This document shows, piece after piece, positions 17,686-26,659 of a stretch of DNA of 64,000 nucleotides. The translations under genes and the position numbers were made by a program. The stretch comes from Pseudomonas hormoni. GTDB lineage: Bacteria; Pseudomonadota; Gammaproteobacteria; Pseudomonadales; Pseudomonadaceae. Under the pieces are notes generated by a model. That model made no database searches. It saw only the letters and a list, made by a program, of their open reading frames with translations, and was not told where the DNA came from. Numbering within the stretch: position 1 is the first letter of the stretch; each line of letters begins with the position of its first letter. Location: contig NZ_CP075566.1 of the NCBI RefSeq assembly GCF_018502625.1, positions 2,671,001 through 2,735,000 of the forward strand, written 5' to 3'.

Positions 17686-20172
17686 TTGCGCGACGCCTTC
17701 ATTCGCACTCGTTTTGCCTTGCGACCGTTGGCCCTGGCCCTTCCGGTTGCGTTGCTCAGCCTTGTTTCGACGCAGGCCCACGCCGAAACCTCCGCCACCA
17801 GTGAACAGCCGGGCAGCCACAAGCGTTATTACGCAATCGCTGCCGGTTCACTGGTGAGCGTACTGAACAGCTTCGCCGAACAAGCGGGAATTTTCCTCGC
17901 CGGTCATAACGATCTGGCCAGTGACAAGCGCAGTCCGGGCCTTGATGGCGAGTTCACCGAGCAGCAGGGTTTGCAGCAGCTGCTACAGGGCAGCGGCTTG
18001 CAAGCCCAGCCTCTGGGCGAACGTGGTTATGTCCTCAAATCCACTCCTGCCGCGCAGGGTCCGCTGGAACTGAACGCCACCAACATTTCCGGTCAGGCGC
18101 TGGGCGCCATCACCGAAGACACCCATTCCTACACCACCGGATCGACCTCTTCGGCCACCGGCCTGCCACTGTCCCTGCGGGAAACGCCGCAGTCCGTGAC
18201 GGTCATCACCCGTCAGCAACTGGACGATCAGGGTTCCACCAGCATCGCCGACGCCTTGCGGCGCGTGCCCGGCATCAGCGTGCAGAACTACGACAGCGAA
18301 CGCTGGGAATTTTCCAGCCGTGGCTTGCCGATCACCAACTTCCAGTACGACGGCGTCAACACCGACTACGACGGCGTCTACGATTACGGCACCACCAGCA
18401 CCGACATGGCGACCTTCGACCGCGTCGAAATCATCAAGGGTGCGACCGGCCTGATGACCGGCTCGGGCGATCCGTCGGCCACCGTCAACCTGATCCGCAA
18501 ACGTCCCACCCAAGCGTTCAAGGCCTCGATCACCGGCGCCGTGGGTTCATGGGACAACTATCGCAGCACGGGCGATATCGCCGGCCCGCTGACCGAGGGC
18601 GGCAACCTGCGCGGGCGTTTCGTCGGGGCCTATCAGGACCGCAGCGCCTACCTGGACAACTACCGCAACACCCGTGACATTGCCTACGGCATTCTCGAAG
18701 CCGACCTGACACCGGACACCCTGCTGACCTTCGGTATCGACCAGCAGAACACCCGCTCCCGTGGCGCCAGCTGGACCGGTTTTCCGATGTACAACAGCGA
18801 CGGTTCGCGCACGCGTTTTTCCCGCTCGTTCAACCCGGCCACCGACTGGAGTCGTCGCGACTTCACCAACCAGACGATCTTCGCCTCGGTGCAACAGCAA
18901 CTGGCCAACGACTGGACACTCAAGGTCAGCTACGACCGCAAGCACCGCCAGCACGACACCTTCCTCGCCTCGGCCAGCGGCGGCAATCCGGACCCGGTCA
19001 GCGGCAACGGTATGTTCATGTACATGGGCCAGTTCAAGGGCGATCAGGTGCAGGACAACCTCGACGTCAACTTGACCGGCCCGTTCCGCCTGTTGGGTCG
19101 CGAGCACGAGTTGATCGCCGGCGTCATGTCGATGAACACCCGCCAGGACATCCCGGTGCACGGTTCGATCTACCCACCCGTCGACGGCAGCATCTACGAC
19201 TGGCGCGGCGAGTTCCCGAAACCTGACATTGCCAAGGTTGGCGACAACGACATCGTTCAGCGCCAGGCCGGTGCCTACCTCGCCACGCGACTCAAGCCCA
19301 CCGACGATCTGGCAGTCATCCTCGGCACCCGTGTGAGTCAGTTCAAGGCCGACGATGACCTGGACTACAGCAACCCGAACACCCCGGACCTGCATGACAG
19401 CTACCACCAGACCGGCGTGGTCACCCCGTACGCCGGACTGGTCTACAACCTCGACGAGACGTATTCGGTGTACACCAGCTACACCAGCATCTATCAGCCG
19501 CAAATGAGCAAGGACGCCCAGCGCAAATTGCTCGACCCGGTGGAAGGCGACAGCTACGAAGCGGGGATCAAGGCCGAATACTTCGGCGGACGCCTGAACG
19601 CCAGCTTCGCCGTGTTCCGTATCGAGCAGGACAACCTGGCCGAGTACGTCAGCGGCGTCGATAGCGAGTCGGTGTACCGTGCGGTTCAAGGCGCGACCAC
19701 CAAAGGTTTTGAAGTCGAACTGGCCGGCGAAGTGATGGAAGGCTGGAACCTGTCGGCCGGTTACAGCTACAACCACACCCGCGATGCCAAGGGCGATTAC
19801 GTCTACGGCTCGATCCTGCAAACCACCGCGCCGCAACAGGTGGTTCGGGTGTTCAGCACTTATCGCCTGTCGGGCGCATTGGAAAAACTCATCGTCGGTG
19901 GCGGCGTGAACTGGCAGAGCGAATTCTTCGGCAACGTGTTCCAGCCCAACCCCAATGACACGGTCAACTTCGGCCAGCCCTCGACGATCACCCAACAAAG
20001 CTACGCCCTGGTAGACGTCATGGCGCGCTACCGTTTCAACGATCACCTGAGCACGACGCTGAACGTGAAGAACCTCTTCGACAAGACCTACTACACCGGG
20101 CTTGGCAACTTCGGCACCGGGTTCTATGGCGAACCGCGCAGCCTGCAACTGACGACCCGCTGGGATTTCTGA
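17686..20172 (+). CDS. TonB-dependent siderophore receptor with N-terminal signalling (STN) domain
   Basis: About 828 residues. The start is placed at TTG 17686 because the AGGGA ribosome site and following bases align with the ATG of the paralogue at 39384; an upstream in-frame TTG (17653) lacks this. Order: signal peptide (FALRPLALALPVALLSLVSTQAHA), STN signalling domain (YYAIAAGSLVSVLNSFAEQAGIFL to VLKS), TonB-box region, plug (RETPQSVTVITRQQLDD, IKGATGLMTGSGDPSATVNLIRKRP) and a 22-strand barrel ending in Phe (QLTTRWDF). The siderophore is not predictable; the plug and barrel are of the FpvA/FoxA-like ferric-hydroxamate/pyoverdine class. Confidence 0.93.
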   Translation: MRDAFIRTRFALRPLALALPVALLSLVSTQAHAETSATSEQPGSHKRYYAIAAGSLVSVLNSFAEQAGIFLAGHNDLASDKRSPGLDGEFTEQQGLQQLLQGSGLQAQPLGERGYVLKSTPAAQGPLELNATNISGQALGAITEDTHSYTTGSTSSATGLPLSLRETPQSVTVITRQQLDDQGSTSIADALRRVPGISVQNYDSERWEFSSRGLPITNFQYDGVNTDYDGVYDYGTTSTDMATFDRVEIIKGATGLMTGSGDPSATVNLIRKRPTQAFKASITGAVGSWDNYRSTGDIAGPLTEGGNLRGRFVGAYQDRSAYLDNYRNTRDIAYGILEADLTPDTLLTFGIDQQNTRSRGASWTGFPMYNSDGSRTRFSRSFNPATDWSRRDFTNQTIFASVQQQLANDWTLKVSYDRKHRQHDTFLASASGGNPDPVSGNGMFMYMGQFKGDQVQDNLDVNLTGPFRLLGREHELIAGVMSMNTRQDIPVHGSIYPPVDGSIYDWRGEFPKPDIAKVGDNDIVQRQAGAYLATRLKPTDDLAVILGTRVSQFKADDDLDYSNPNTPDLHDSYHQTGVVTPYAGLVYNLDETYSVYTSYTSIYQPQMSKDAQRKLLDPVEGDSYEAGIKAEYFGGRLNASFAVFRIEQDNLAEYVSGVDSESVYRAVQGATTKGFEVELAGEVMEGWNLSAGYSYNHTRDAKGDYVYGSILQTTAPQQVVRVFSTYRLSGALEKLIVGGGVNWQSEFFGNVFQPNPNDTVNFGQPSTITQQSYALVDVMARYRFNDHLSTTLNVKNLFDKTYYTGLGNFGTGFYGEPRSLQLTTRWDF

Positions 20173-20180
20173 CCGACGAT

Positions 20181-20765
20181 TTGTCGATCTACGGTACTCC
20201 CGGAAGACCCTGGGCTGGCTACGCTGAAAGCTCAGCATCGGCCACCCGTCTACAGGAGCACCGTCAACGCGTTCAAAAACTCACGCCGTGCCTGTGGTTC
20301 GACCATCAGGCCGAAGAGGCCGCGAAGTACTACTGCGGCATCTTCGATCATTCAAAAATCACCGCCATCACCCACTACGGCAAGGCCGGTCAGGAAGTCC
20401 ACGGCCAACCCGACGGCTCGGTCCTGACGGTCAGTTTCGAACTCGACGGGCAAAGCTTCACCGGCCTCAACGGTGGCCCGGTCTTCACGTTCAACGAGGC
20501 GATCTCGTTTCAAGTCAACTGCCAGACCCAGGAAGAAGTCGACCATTTCTGGGGGCGCCTGTCGGCGGGCGGACCTGTCGAGGCCCAGCAATGCGGCTGG
20601 GTCAAGGACAAGTTCGGCGTGTCGTGGCAGATCGTGCCAATCGCGCTGATGGACATGCTGAAAAGCCCCGACACGGTGAAATCCCAACGCGCCATGGCGG
20701 CGATGATGCAGATGAAAAAACTCGACATCGCGGCGCTGCAACGAGCCTTTGACGGCGAGAGCTAA
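20181..20765 (+). CDS. PhnB-like VOC family protein
   Basis: A protein of the family formerly called 3-demethylubiquinone-9 3-methyltransferase-like, with KLTPCLWFDHQAEEAAKYYCGIF and, near the end, VSWQIVPIALMDML. Homologues normally begin two or three residues before KLTPCLWF, but no ATG, GTG or TTG exists there. The only in-frame canonical start is TTG 20181, adding about 30 atypical residues. A good AGGAG (20254-20258) sits just upstream of the conserved part, so the native start may be damaged or non-canonical. Function unknown. Confidence 0.75.
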   Translation: MSIYGTPGRPWAGYAESSASATRLQEHRQRVQKLTPCLWFDHQAEEAAKYYCGIFDHSKITAITHYGKAGQEVHGQPDGSVLTVSFELDGQSFTGLNGGPVFTFNEAISFQVNCQTQEEVDHFWGRLSAGGPVEAQQCGWVKDKFGVSWQIVPIALMDMLKSPDTVKSQRAMAAMMQMKKLDIAALQRAFDGES

Positions 20766-20800
20766 TACACTCTGACGCTGACCTGCCGAGGACACCGACG

Positions 20801-21634
20801 ATGAAGTCCACCACTGCCAAAGACGCTGACAAGGCCCCGCGCTTCTGGCGCGATGACGCCCTGCCCTTCATCGAAGCCCGTTCCATCGCCGACGGCCGTG
20901 AGGTCTGCTACACCCGGCATGCTCACGAGCATTTTTCCATCGGTGCAATCACCGCCGGACGCAGTACCTATGTCCATGAGCAATCGGAGTGTGAGGTCAG
21001 CGCCGGCACGGTGGTGCTGATGAATCCCGGCGATGTCCACGCCTGCAATCCCATCGACGATCAGCCGTGGTCGTACCTGATGTTGTACGTCGATACGCCC
21101 TGGCTCACCGATTTGCAGCATCAACTGGGGTTCAGCAGCGACCTGGCGTTTCGGCGGTTTTCCATAACCCATACGGATGACGCAGGTCTGTTTGCCGGCC
21201 TGAAGGCGTTGTATGAAGTGTTGGTCGACACGGAGCAAGATGTGCTGAGCAAACACAGCGCCGCGGTCGAGTTTTTCACCGACGTGCAGCAACGACTCAA
21301 CCCCGGCGATCAACCGCCGCGCGAACCCAATTTCAAACTGGAGCGTGCGGCGGACTACATTCGCGACCACTGCACGCAACTGCTCAAGCTCGAAGACATT
21401 TGCGAAGCTGCGCAACTGTCGCCGTCGTACCTGATCCGCGCCTTCAAACAGCATTACGGCATGACGCCCCACGCCTTTTTGGTCAACCGGCGCATCCAGT
21501 TCGCCCAGGATCGACTGCGCAGCGGCCAGCTGATCGCCGACGTGGCGCTGGAAGCGGGGTTTGCCGATCAGGCGCATTTTCAGCGGGCGTTCAAACAGCA
21601 TTTGGCGGCGACGCCGGGGCAGTATCGCGGTTGA
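20801..21634 (+). CDS. AraC-family transcriptional regulator
   Basis: A 277-residue regulator with an N-terminal cupin sensor domain (YTRHAHEHFSIGAITAGRSTYVHEQSECEVSAGTVVLMNPGDVHACNP) and a C-terminal double helix-turn-helix (LEDICEAAQLSPSYLIRAFKQHYGMTPHAFLVNRRI, then IADVALEAGFADQAHFQRAFKQHLAATPGQYR). It is convergent with the LysE-family exporter at 23052. AraC/LysE pairs are common and suggest exporter control by a small-molecule ligand, an inference. Confidence 0.92.
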   Translation: MKSTTAKDADKAPRFWRDDALPFIEARSIADGREVCYTRHAHEHFSIGAITAGRSTYVHEQSECEVSAGTVVLMNPGDVHACNPIDDQPWSYLMLYVDTPWLTDLQHQLGFSSDLAFRRFSITHTDDAGLFAGLKALYEVLVDTEQDVLSKHSAAVEFFTDVQQRLNPGDQPPREPNFKLERAADYIRDHCTQLLKLEDICEAAQLSPSYLIRAFKQHYGMTPHAFLVNRRIQFAQDRLRSGQLIADVALEAGFADQAHFQRAFKQHLAATPGQYRG

Positions 21635-21800
21635 CCGTGCGGAAACACGCGTGCCTCTGTGGCGAGGGAGCTTGCAACCGCTCGGCGGCGAAGCCGTCGC
21701 AAATCCGGCATGCAAGGTAGTTCAGAAGTAATGGGGATGGGGCTGCTTCGCATCCCAGCGGGAGCAAGCTCCCTCGCCACAAAAGCCTGTCAGCATCCCG

Positions 21801-22010
21801 CTAAGGCAGCAGCAGGTAAACCGCACTCACCGCCAGCAACGCCGCCATGATCCGGTTGAACAATCGCATCCCCGCCGGGTTGTTCAAGTAACCGCGCAAA
21901 AACGTCCCCGCGTAAGCCCAGCAACCAACCGACAGGTAACAGATCACCAGATACACCGCAGCAAACTCCCGGACCAGCCGCGCCTCGCCATCCGCGACAA
22001 ACGCCCCCAT
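21801..22010 (-). pseudogene. lysE 3' fragment, copy 1 of array
   Basis: The last 70 codons (with stop) of the LysE-family gene, from GAFVADGEARLV to AVYLLLP, without promoter or start. An accidental frame continues upstream through REP sequence. Confidence 0.9.
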
Positions 22011-22217
22011 GCCCGCGTGGTTGAGGCCAGCACGCACTCCGGTGACTAGCACTGATCTGTGGCCAGCACACCCCTGTGGCGAGGGAGCTTGCTCCCGCTC
22101 GGCGGCGAAGCCGTCGCAAATCCGGCATGCAAGGTAGTTCAGGAGTAATGGGAATGGGGCTGCTTCGCAGCCCAGCGGGAGCAAGCTCCCTCGCCACAAA
22201 AGCCTGTCAGCATCCCG

Positions 22218-22427
22218 CTAAGGCAGCAGCAGGTAAACCGCACTCACCGCCAGCAACGCCGCCATGATCCGGTTGAACAATCGCATCCCCGCCGGGTTGT
22301 TCAAGTAACCGCGCAAAAACGTCCCGGCGTACGCCCAGCAGCCGACGGACAGGTAGCAGATCACCAGATACACCGCAGCAAACTCCCGGACCAGCCGCGC
22401 CTCGCCATCCGCGACAAACGCCCCCAT
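22218..22427 (-). pseudogene. lysE 3' fragment, copy 2 of array
   Basis: Same 210-bp fragment as copy 1. It is the most divergent copy, with synonymous-looking changes around 22324-22360 (GGCGTACGCCCAGCAGCCGA). No start region. Confidence 0.9.
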
Positions 22428-22634
22428 GCCCGCGTGGTTGAGGCCAGCACGCACTCCGGTGACTAGCACTGATCTGTGGCCAGCACACCCCTGTGCCGAG
22501 GGAGCTTGCTCCCGCTCGGCGGCGAAGCCGTCGCAAATCCGGCATGCAAGGTAGTTCAGAAGTAATGGGGATGGGGCTGCTTCGCATCCCAGCGGGAGCA
22601 AGCTCCCTCGCCACAAAAGCCTGTCAGCATCCCG

Positions 22635-22844
22635 CTAAGGCAGCAGCAGGTAAACCGCACTCACCGCCAGCAACGCCGCCATGATCCGGTTGAACAATCG
22701 CATCCCCGCCGGGTTGTTCAAGTAACCGCGCAAAAACGTCCCCGCGTAAGCCCAGCAACCAACCGACAGGTAACAGATCACCAGATACACCGCAGCAAAC
22801 TCCCGGACCAGCCGCGCCTCGCCATCCGCGACAAACGCCCCCAT
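22635..22844 (-). pseudogene. lysE 3' fragment, copy 3 of array
   Basis: Same 210-bp fragment; it appears identical to copy 1 where compared. No start region. Confidence 0.9.
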
Positions 22845-23051
22845 GCCCGCGTGGTTGAGGCCAGCACGCACTCCGGTGACTAGCACTGATCTGTGGCCAG
22901 CACACCCCTGTGGCGAGGGAGCTTGCTCCCGCTCGGCGGCGAAGCCGTCGCAAATCCGGCATGCAAGGTAGTTCAGGAGTAATGGGAATGGGGCTGCTTC
23001 GCAGCCCAGCGGGAGCAAGCTCCCTCGCCACAAAAGCCTGTCAGCATCCCG

Positions 23052-23639
23052 CTAAGGCAGCAGCAGGTAAACCGCACTCACCGCCAGCAACGCCGCCATG
23101 ATCCGGTTGAACAATCGCATCCCCGCCGGGTTGTTCAAGTAACCGCGCAAAAACGTCCCCGCGTACGCCCAGCAACCAACCGACAGGTAACAGATCACCA
23201 GATACACCGCAGCAAACTGCCAGACCAGCCGCGCCTCGCCATCCGCGACAAACGCCCCCATCCCCGCCACGCAAGCCAGCCAGGCTTTCGGGTTGAGCCA
23301 TTGCATCACCGCGCCGTACAGCATCGACGGTGCCCGTGCCGAATCCTTGGCATCGAGCTGCCCGTTGTCCGCCGCCAGTTTCCACGCCATAAACAGCAAA
23401 AACGCCACGCCGGCCAGTTGCACCACCCGCGTCAACGCCGGCCACAGCTCCAACACCTCATGCAACCCCAACCCCATCAACACCAGCAACAACACAAAAC
23501 CCAGCGTCGCCCCGGCCACGTGCCGCTGACTGGCGCGAAAACCGAACTGCGCGCCGGAACTCAACGCCACAATGTTCACCGGCCCCGGCGTGATCGACGC
23601 CACCAGCGCAAACGCCGCCATCGAAATAATCAGACTCAT
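23052..23639 (-). CDS. LysE/RhtB-family amino-acid exporter
   Basis: A 195-residue inner-membrane exporter with about six hydrophobic segments and the family signature ASITPGPVNIVALSSGAQFGFRAS near the N-terminus. It is intact; its last 210 bases are also the repeated part of the tandem array downstream. The fragments replace Q with R at one position (LVWQFAAVY in the gene, LVREFAAVY in the copies). It is convergent with an AraC regulator on the far side of the array. Substrate unknown. Confidence 0.9.
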   Translation of the reverse strand: MSLIISMAAFALVASITPGPVNIVALSSGAQFGFRASQRHVAGATLGFVLLLVLMGLGLHEVLELWPALTRVVQLAGVAFLLFMAWKLAADNGQLDAKDSARAPSMLYGAVMQWLNPKAWLACVAGMGAFVADGEARLVWQFAAVYLVICYLSVGCWAYAGTFLRGYLNNPAGMRLFNRIMAALLAVSAVYLLLP

Positions 23640-23796
23640 TGCGTACCTTCTTCAATTCAGTTGAACCAGCGCTCAAGGTAAAGAGCGGTCTGGCCCGCGT
23701 ATTGAAGAAAACTACCCACTGACGGGTAGGGTTAAACACTTCCCCTTGTGGGAGCGGGCTTGCCCTAATGCCAGTCAGTTAAGCGAAAGCTGCCTC

Positions 23797-23899
23797 TTGT
23801 AGGAGCGAGCTTGCTCGCGATGGACGCCAACGATAACGCGTATTCTCTAGATACACGCGTCGCCCTGAAGTCCATCGCGAGCAAGCTCGCTCCTACAGG
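23797..23899. repeat. REP palindrome (GAGCGAGCTTGCTCGCGATGG type)
   Basis: Inverted arms TGTAGGAGCGAGCTTGCTCG and its complement flank a hairpin with ACGCGTATTCTCTAGATACACGCGT in outline. A single REP arm (GTGGGAGCGGGCTTGCCC) lies at about 23749. Together they fill the gap between lysE and the MocR gene. Confidence 0.85.
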
Positions 23900-23913
23900 A
23901 GAGCGTGGTTATC

Positions 23914-25245
23914 TCAGGAATACGCGCCCACCACCCGCCTCACTTTGATCAACGCCTGTCGCAGCGAATCCATGTCCACCGACCCCAACGCCAGCCGGAT
24001 CGCATGCGGTACGTGGACCGAGGTTGCAAAAGGTTCGGCGGTGGAGACGGCGACTTGCTCGTGCATCAACTCGACCGCGATCTGGTCTGCTCTGGCGTCT
24101 TCACCCAACGGTAACCAGAGAAAGTACGAAAAGGGATGCGTCATGCAGCGCAGCCCTTTCAGCAGCTCGGCGGCCATGGCTTGTCGGGCCTGCGCGTCCG
24201 CACGCTTTTGCGCTTCCAGTTGACTCACGGTTCCATCGTCGAGCCACGCGCAGGCAATCGCCGTCATCACGCCGGGGGTGTTCCAGGTAGTTGCCCTGAT
24301 TGCGCGCTCCAGCGCAGGCACTTTCTCGACCGGCGCGGCAACGAAGCCGACGCGCAGTCCCGTGGCGACATTCTTGGAAAACCCCGAAACATAGACCGTC
24401 CGTTCCGGCGCCAATTCGGCTACCGGTGCCGGAGCGTCTTCGACCAGGAAGGCGTAGGCGGCGTCTTCAATGATCAACAGGTCATGCTGGCGCGCAATCG
24501 ACACGAACTGGTTGCGCCACTGAACATCCATCACCCAGCCCAGCGGATTGTGCAGCGTCGGCATGGTGTAGACGGCCCGTACCGAGCGGCGCCGGCAAAG
24601 CGCTTGCAACGCATCGAGATCCGGTCCGGTTTCCGTGGCGGGAATGGGCACGATTTCCAGGTGCAGCGATTCGGCCAGCACCTTGAAACCGGTGTAGGTC
24701 AACGCATCCGCCGCGATCACATCCCCCGGTTTGAGCAACGCCATCATCGCCACCGTTAAACCATGCTGGGCACCGCTGACGATCAACACCTGTTCGGCCT
24801 GCACGCTCAACCCGCGCGACGCCAGATGGTTCGCAATCGATGCCCGCTCATGCAGGCGCCCGGCATGGGGCTGATAGCGCAGATGGGACTCGAGGTCGCC
24901 GGACAACGCGAGCTGACGCAAGGCTGTGCGCAACAGGTCAGCCTGACCGGGTAATGACGGATAGTTGAAGTTGAGATCGGCCATGCCCACGGCCACCACG
25001 TGCTGGCTGACGCCCTGACCGGGCGGAAGCGACGTTTCCCTGACAAACGTGCCCCGCCCCGTTTCGCCACTCACCAGGCCCATCGCCTCAAGCTCCGCGT
25101 ACACCCGGCTGGCGGTGACCAGCGCCAACCCGTGTTCAGCGGCGAGCTGACGGTGGGTTGGCAGGCGCGTACCGGGCGGCAACTGTCCTGAACGGATGTC
25201 GGCGGCAAAGGTGTCGACCAGCGACTTGTAGCGCAAGCGAGGCAT
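23914..25245 (-). CDS. MocR-type regulator: GntR helix-turn-helix fused to aminotransferase domain
   Basis: A 443-residue protein (start MPRLRYKSLV; an ATG 21 bases upstream is possible). The N-terminal 75 residues are a GntR winged helix (GTRLPTHRQLAAEHGLALVTASRVYAELEAMGLV). The rest is a fold-type I PLP domain with GAQHGL, TLHNPLGWV, IIEDAAYAF and the Schiff-base lysine in VSGFSKNVATGLRVGF. MocR proteins are PLP-dependent transcription factors, not free aminotransferases. It is divergent from an EamA transporter about 100 bases away, the usual target arrangement. Confidence 0.92.
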   Translation of the reverse strand: MPRLRYKSLVDTFAADIRSGQLPPGTRLPTHRQLAAEHGLALVTASRVYAELEAMGLVSGETGRGTFVRETSLPPGQGVSQHVVAVGMADLNFNYPSLPGQADLLRTALRQLALSGDLESHLRYQPHAGRLHERASIANHLASRGLSVQAEQVLIVSGAQHGLTVAMMALLKPGDVIAADALTYTGFKVLAESLHLEIVPIPATETGPDLDALQALCRRRSVRAVYTMPTLHNPLGWVMDVQWRNQFVSIARQHDLLIIEDAAYAFLVEDAPAPVAELAPERTVYVSGFSKNVATGLRVGFVAAPVEKVPALERAIRATTWNTPGVMTAIACAWLDDGTVSQLEAQKRADAQARQAMAAELLKGLRCMTHPFSYFLWLPLGEDARADQIAVELMHEQVAVSTAEPFATSVHVPHAIRLALGSVDMDSLRQALIKVRRVVGAYS

Positions 25246-25347
25246 AGGGCGATGTATCCATGACAATTCTTTGATTGTCTTAATAGTCGGTCATACGATG
25301 CGTTCAAGGCAACCCGCCGCTTTAACCCTTTGTCGAGTGTGACCTCA

Positions 25348-26244
25348 ATGGAACGAGTATCGAATCTGAAAACCCAGCCTCGGGAAAACACCACCAACGG
25401 CTGGCTCAACGGGCTGATCGGCGTGGTGATCTTCAGCGGCTCGCTGCCCGCCACGCGGGTCGCGGTGCTGGAGTTCGATCCGGTGTTCCTGACCGTCGCC
25501 CGAGCCACCATCGCCGGCGTGCTTGCGCTGTGCCTGCTGTGGTTGTTCAAGGAAAAACGCCCGACGCGGGGTCAGCTATTGCCGCTGATCATCGTAGCCA
25601 TGGGCGTGGTGGTCGGTTTTCCACTGCTGACGGCGCTGGCCCTGCAATACGTGACCTCGGCGCACTCGATCGTCTTCGTGGGTCTGTTGCCGCTCGCGAC
25701 CGCCGTGTTTGGTGTGGTGCGCGGCGGCGAACGGCCTCGCCCGGTGTTCTGGTTTTTCTCGGTGCTGGGCAGTCTGCTGGTGGTGGGATTTGCCGTGTCC
25801 CAAGGTCTGACCGCCTCGCCTGAAGGTGACCTGCTGATGCTGGCGGCGATCCTGGCCTGCGGCCTCGGTTATGCCGAAGGAGCGAAGCTGTCCCGGACAC
25901 TCGGCGGCTGGCAGGTGATTTGCTGGGCGCTGGTGCTGTCGCTGCCGGTGATGGCGTTGTTGACCTTGTGGCTCACTCCCGTTTCGTTTTCGGGGATCAG
26001 CATGCCTGCGTGGTTTAGCCTGGGGTATGTGTCGCTGTTCAGCATGTTGATCGGCTTCGTGTTCTGGTATCGCGGGCTGGCGCAGGGCGGGATTGCGGCT
26101 GTGGGGCAACTGCAATTGCTGCAGCCGTTTTTTGGCTTGGCGCTGGCGGCGACGTTGCTTCATGAGCAGGTCAGCATTGGCATGCTGGCGGTGACTGTGG
26201 CGGTGATTCTTTGTGTGGCGGGTGCGAAGAAGTTTGCGAAGTAA
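25348..26244 (+). CDS. EamA (DMT superfamily) transporter
   Basis: A 298-residue protein with ten predicted helices in two EamA repeats (GLIGVVIFSGSLPATRVAVLEFDPVFLTVARATIAG; LLMLAAILACGLGYAEGAKLSRTLGG). The start at ATG 25348 is chosen over TTG 25330. It is divergent from the MocR regulator, which probably controls it; substrate unknown, amine or amino-acid export is typical of the class. Confidence 0.9.
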   Translation: MERVSNLKTQPRENTTNGWLNGLIGVVIFSGSLPATRVAVLEFDPVFLTVARATIAGVLALCLLWLFKEKRPTRGQLLPLIIVAMGVVVGFPLLTALALQYVTSAHSIVFVGLLPLATAVFGVVRGGERPRPVFWFFSVLGSLLVVGFAVSQGLTASPEGDLLMLAAILACGLGYAEGAKLSRTLGGWQVICWALVLSLPVMALLTLWLTPVSFSGISMPAWFSLGYVSLFSMLIGFVFWYRGLAQGGIAAVGQLQLLQPFFGLALAATLLHEQVSIGMLAVTVAVILCVAGAKKFAK

Positions 26245-26456
26245 TAACCGCAATGATCGTTCCCACACAGAGCGTAGGAACGATCAATTGGGTGGCGGAA
26301 TCTTCTTGTTTAACCCGCTTGTTTAAGTGCAGCCAGATTTACTTCCTGAAAGCTACATAACCTTGCGCCGTTGCCTACGGGTGCGCCAGAATCCGCCGGC
26401 TTGTGCGCCTTGGAGCCGCTCGGTAACTTGATTCCCGTCACTGCCCATCAGTGATC
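26245..26456. other. Intergenic stretch before the structured leader
   Basis: This part of a 415-base gap has no credible ORF. It contains an isolated TTCCCACACAGAGCGTAGGAACG region near 26260 and short inverted repeats, and leads into the leader at 26457. A promoter for the DUF6124-type gene presumably lies here; I cannot place it. Confidence 0.4.
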
Positions 26457-26637
26457 GGGTTTAGTCGCCCGTGGTTTTCTAGTGAAGTGCGCAAGCTCTA
26501 TCAGTCAGGCATTGCCATGCCTGCACTTGATGGTAGTTGTGCGCAGGGCGCCTTCGGGCGCGCCGGTTTGCTAGATCCCCGGTCGACTAACCTGCGTACA
26601 GCTGCCTCCCCTTTCGTTTAGTCGCAAAAGGGGTGGC
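26457..26637 (+). ncRNA. Structured 5' leader with antisense-like loop complementarity
   Basis: Immediately upstream of the 119-residue gene. GTTTAGTCG occurs twice: in GGGTTTAGTCGCCC (26457-26470) and in the loop of a strong hairpin (stem CCCCTTT 26608-26614 with AAAGGGG 26627-26633, extended by GCC/GGC). Between them GGTCGACTAACC (26581-26592) is complementary to both, allowing alternative pairings. A GC hairpin GGCGCC-TTC-GGGCGCGCC lies at about 26547. The architecture resembles C4-type antisense leaders of phage P1/P7 in logic; this is inference. Confidence 0.5.
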
Positions 26638-26659
26638 GCTCCATATTAGGATCTAGCTT

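Larger units (their letters stand above)
21658..23261. repeat. 417-bp tandem array: REP doublet plus lysE 3' end, about 3.85 copies
   Basis: Units begin at 21658, 22075, 22492 and 22909, a constant period of 417 bp. Each unit holds a REP doublet (about 125 bp), the last 210 bp of lysE including its stop codon, and a spacer of about 60 bp (GTGGTTGAGGCCAGCACGCA onward). The last copy runs into the intact lysE gene and homology stops at about 23261. Copies 1 and 3 share variants (GTAATGGGGATGG, GCATCCCAGC, GCGTAAGCCC) while 2 and 4 share others (GTAATGGGAATGG, GCAGCCCAGC, GCGTACGCCC). This ABAB pattern points to duplication of a 417-bp unit followed by duplication of the 834-bp dimer. Confidence 0.95.

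Noticed and set aside
18547..20238. 563-codon minus-strand open frame over the first receptor
   Set aside because: Antisense shadow with no family features; the plus-strand receptor has signal peptide, plug and barrel.
21659..23101. Four repeated 63-residue plus-strand frames and 132-135-residue minus-strand frames in the tandem array, which could look like a small gene family
   Set aside because: They are translated REP sequence joined to lysE 3' fragments in sense or antisense; none has a ribosome site or own promoter.
21658..23640. Insertion sequence or transposon as cause of the 417-bp repeats
   Set aside because: No transposase, terminal inverted repeats or target duplications are present; simple tandem duplication explains it.
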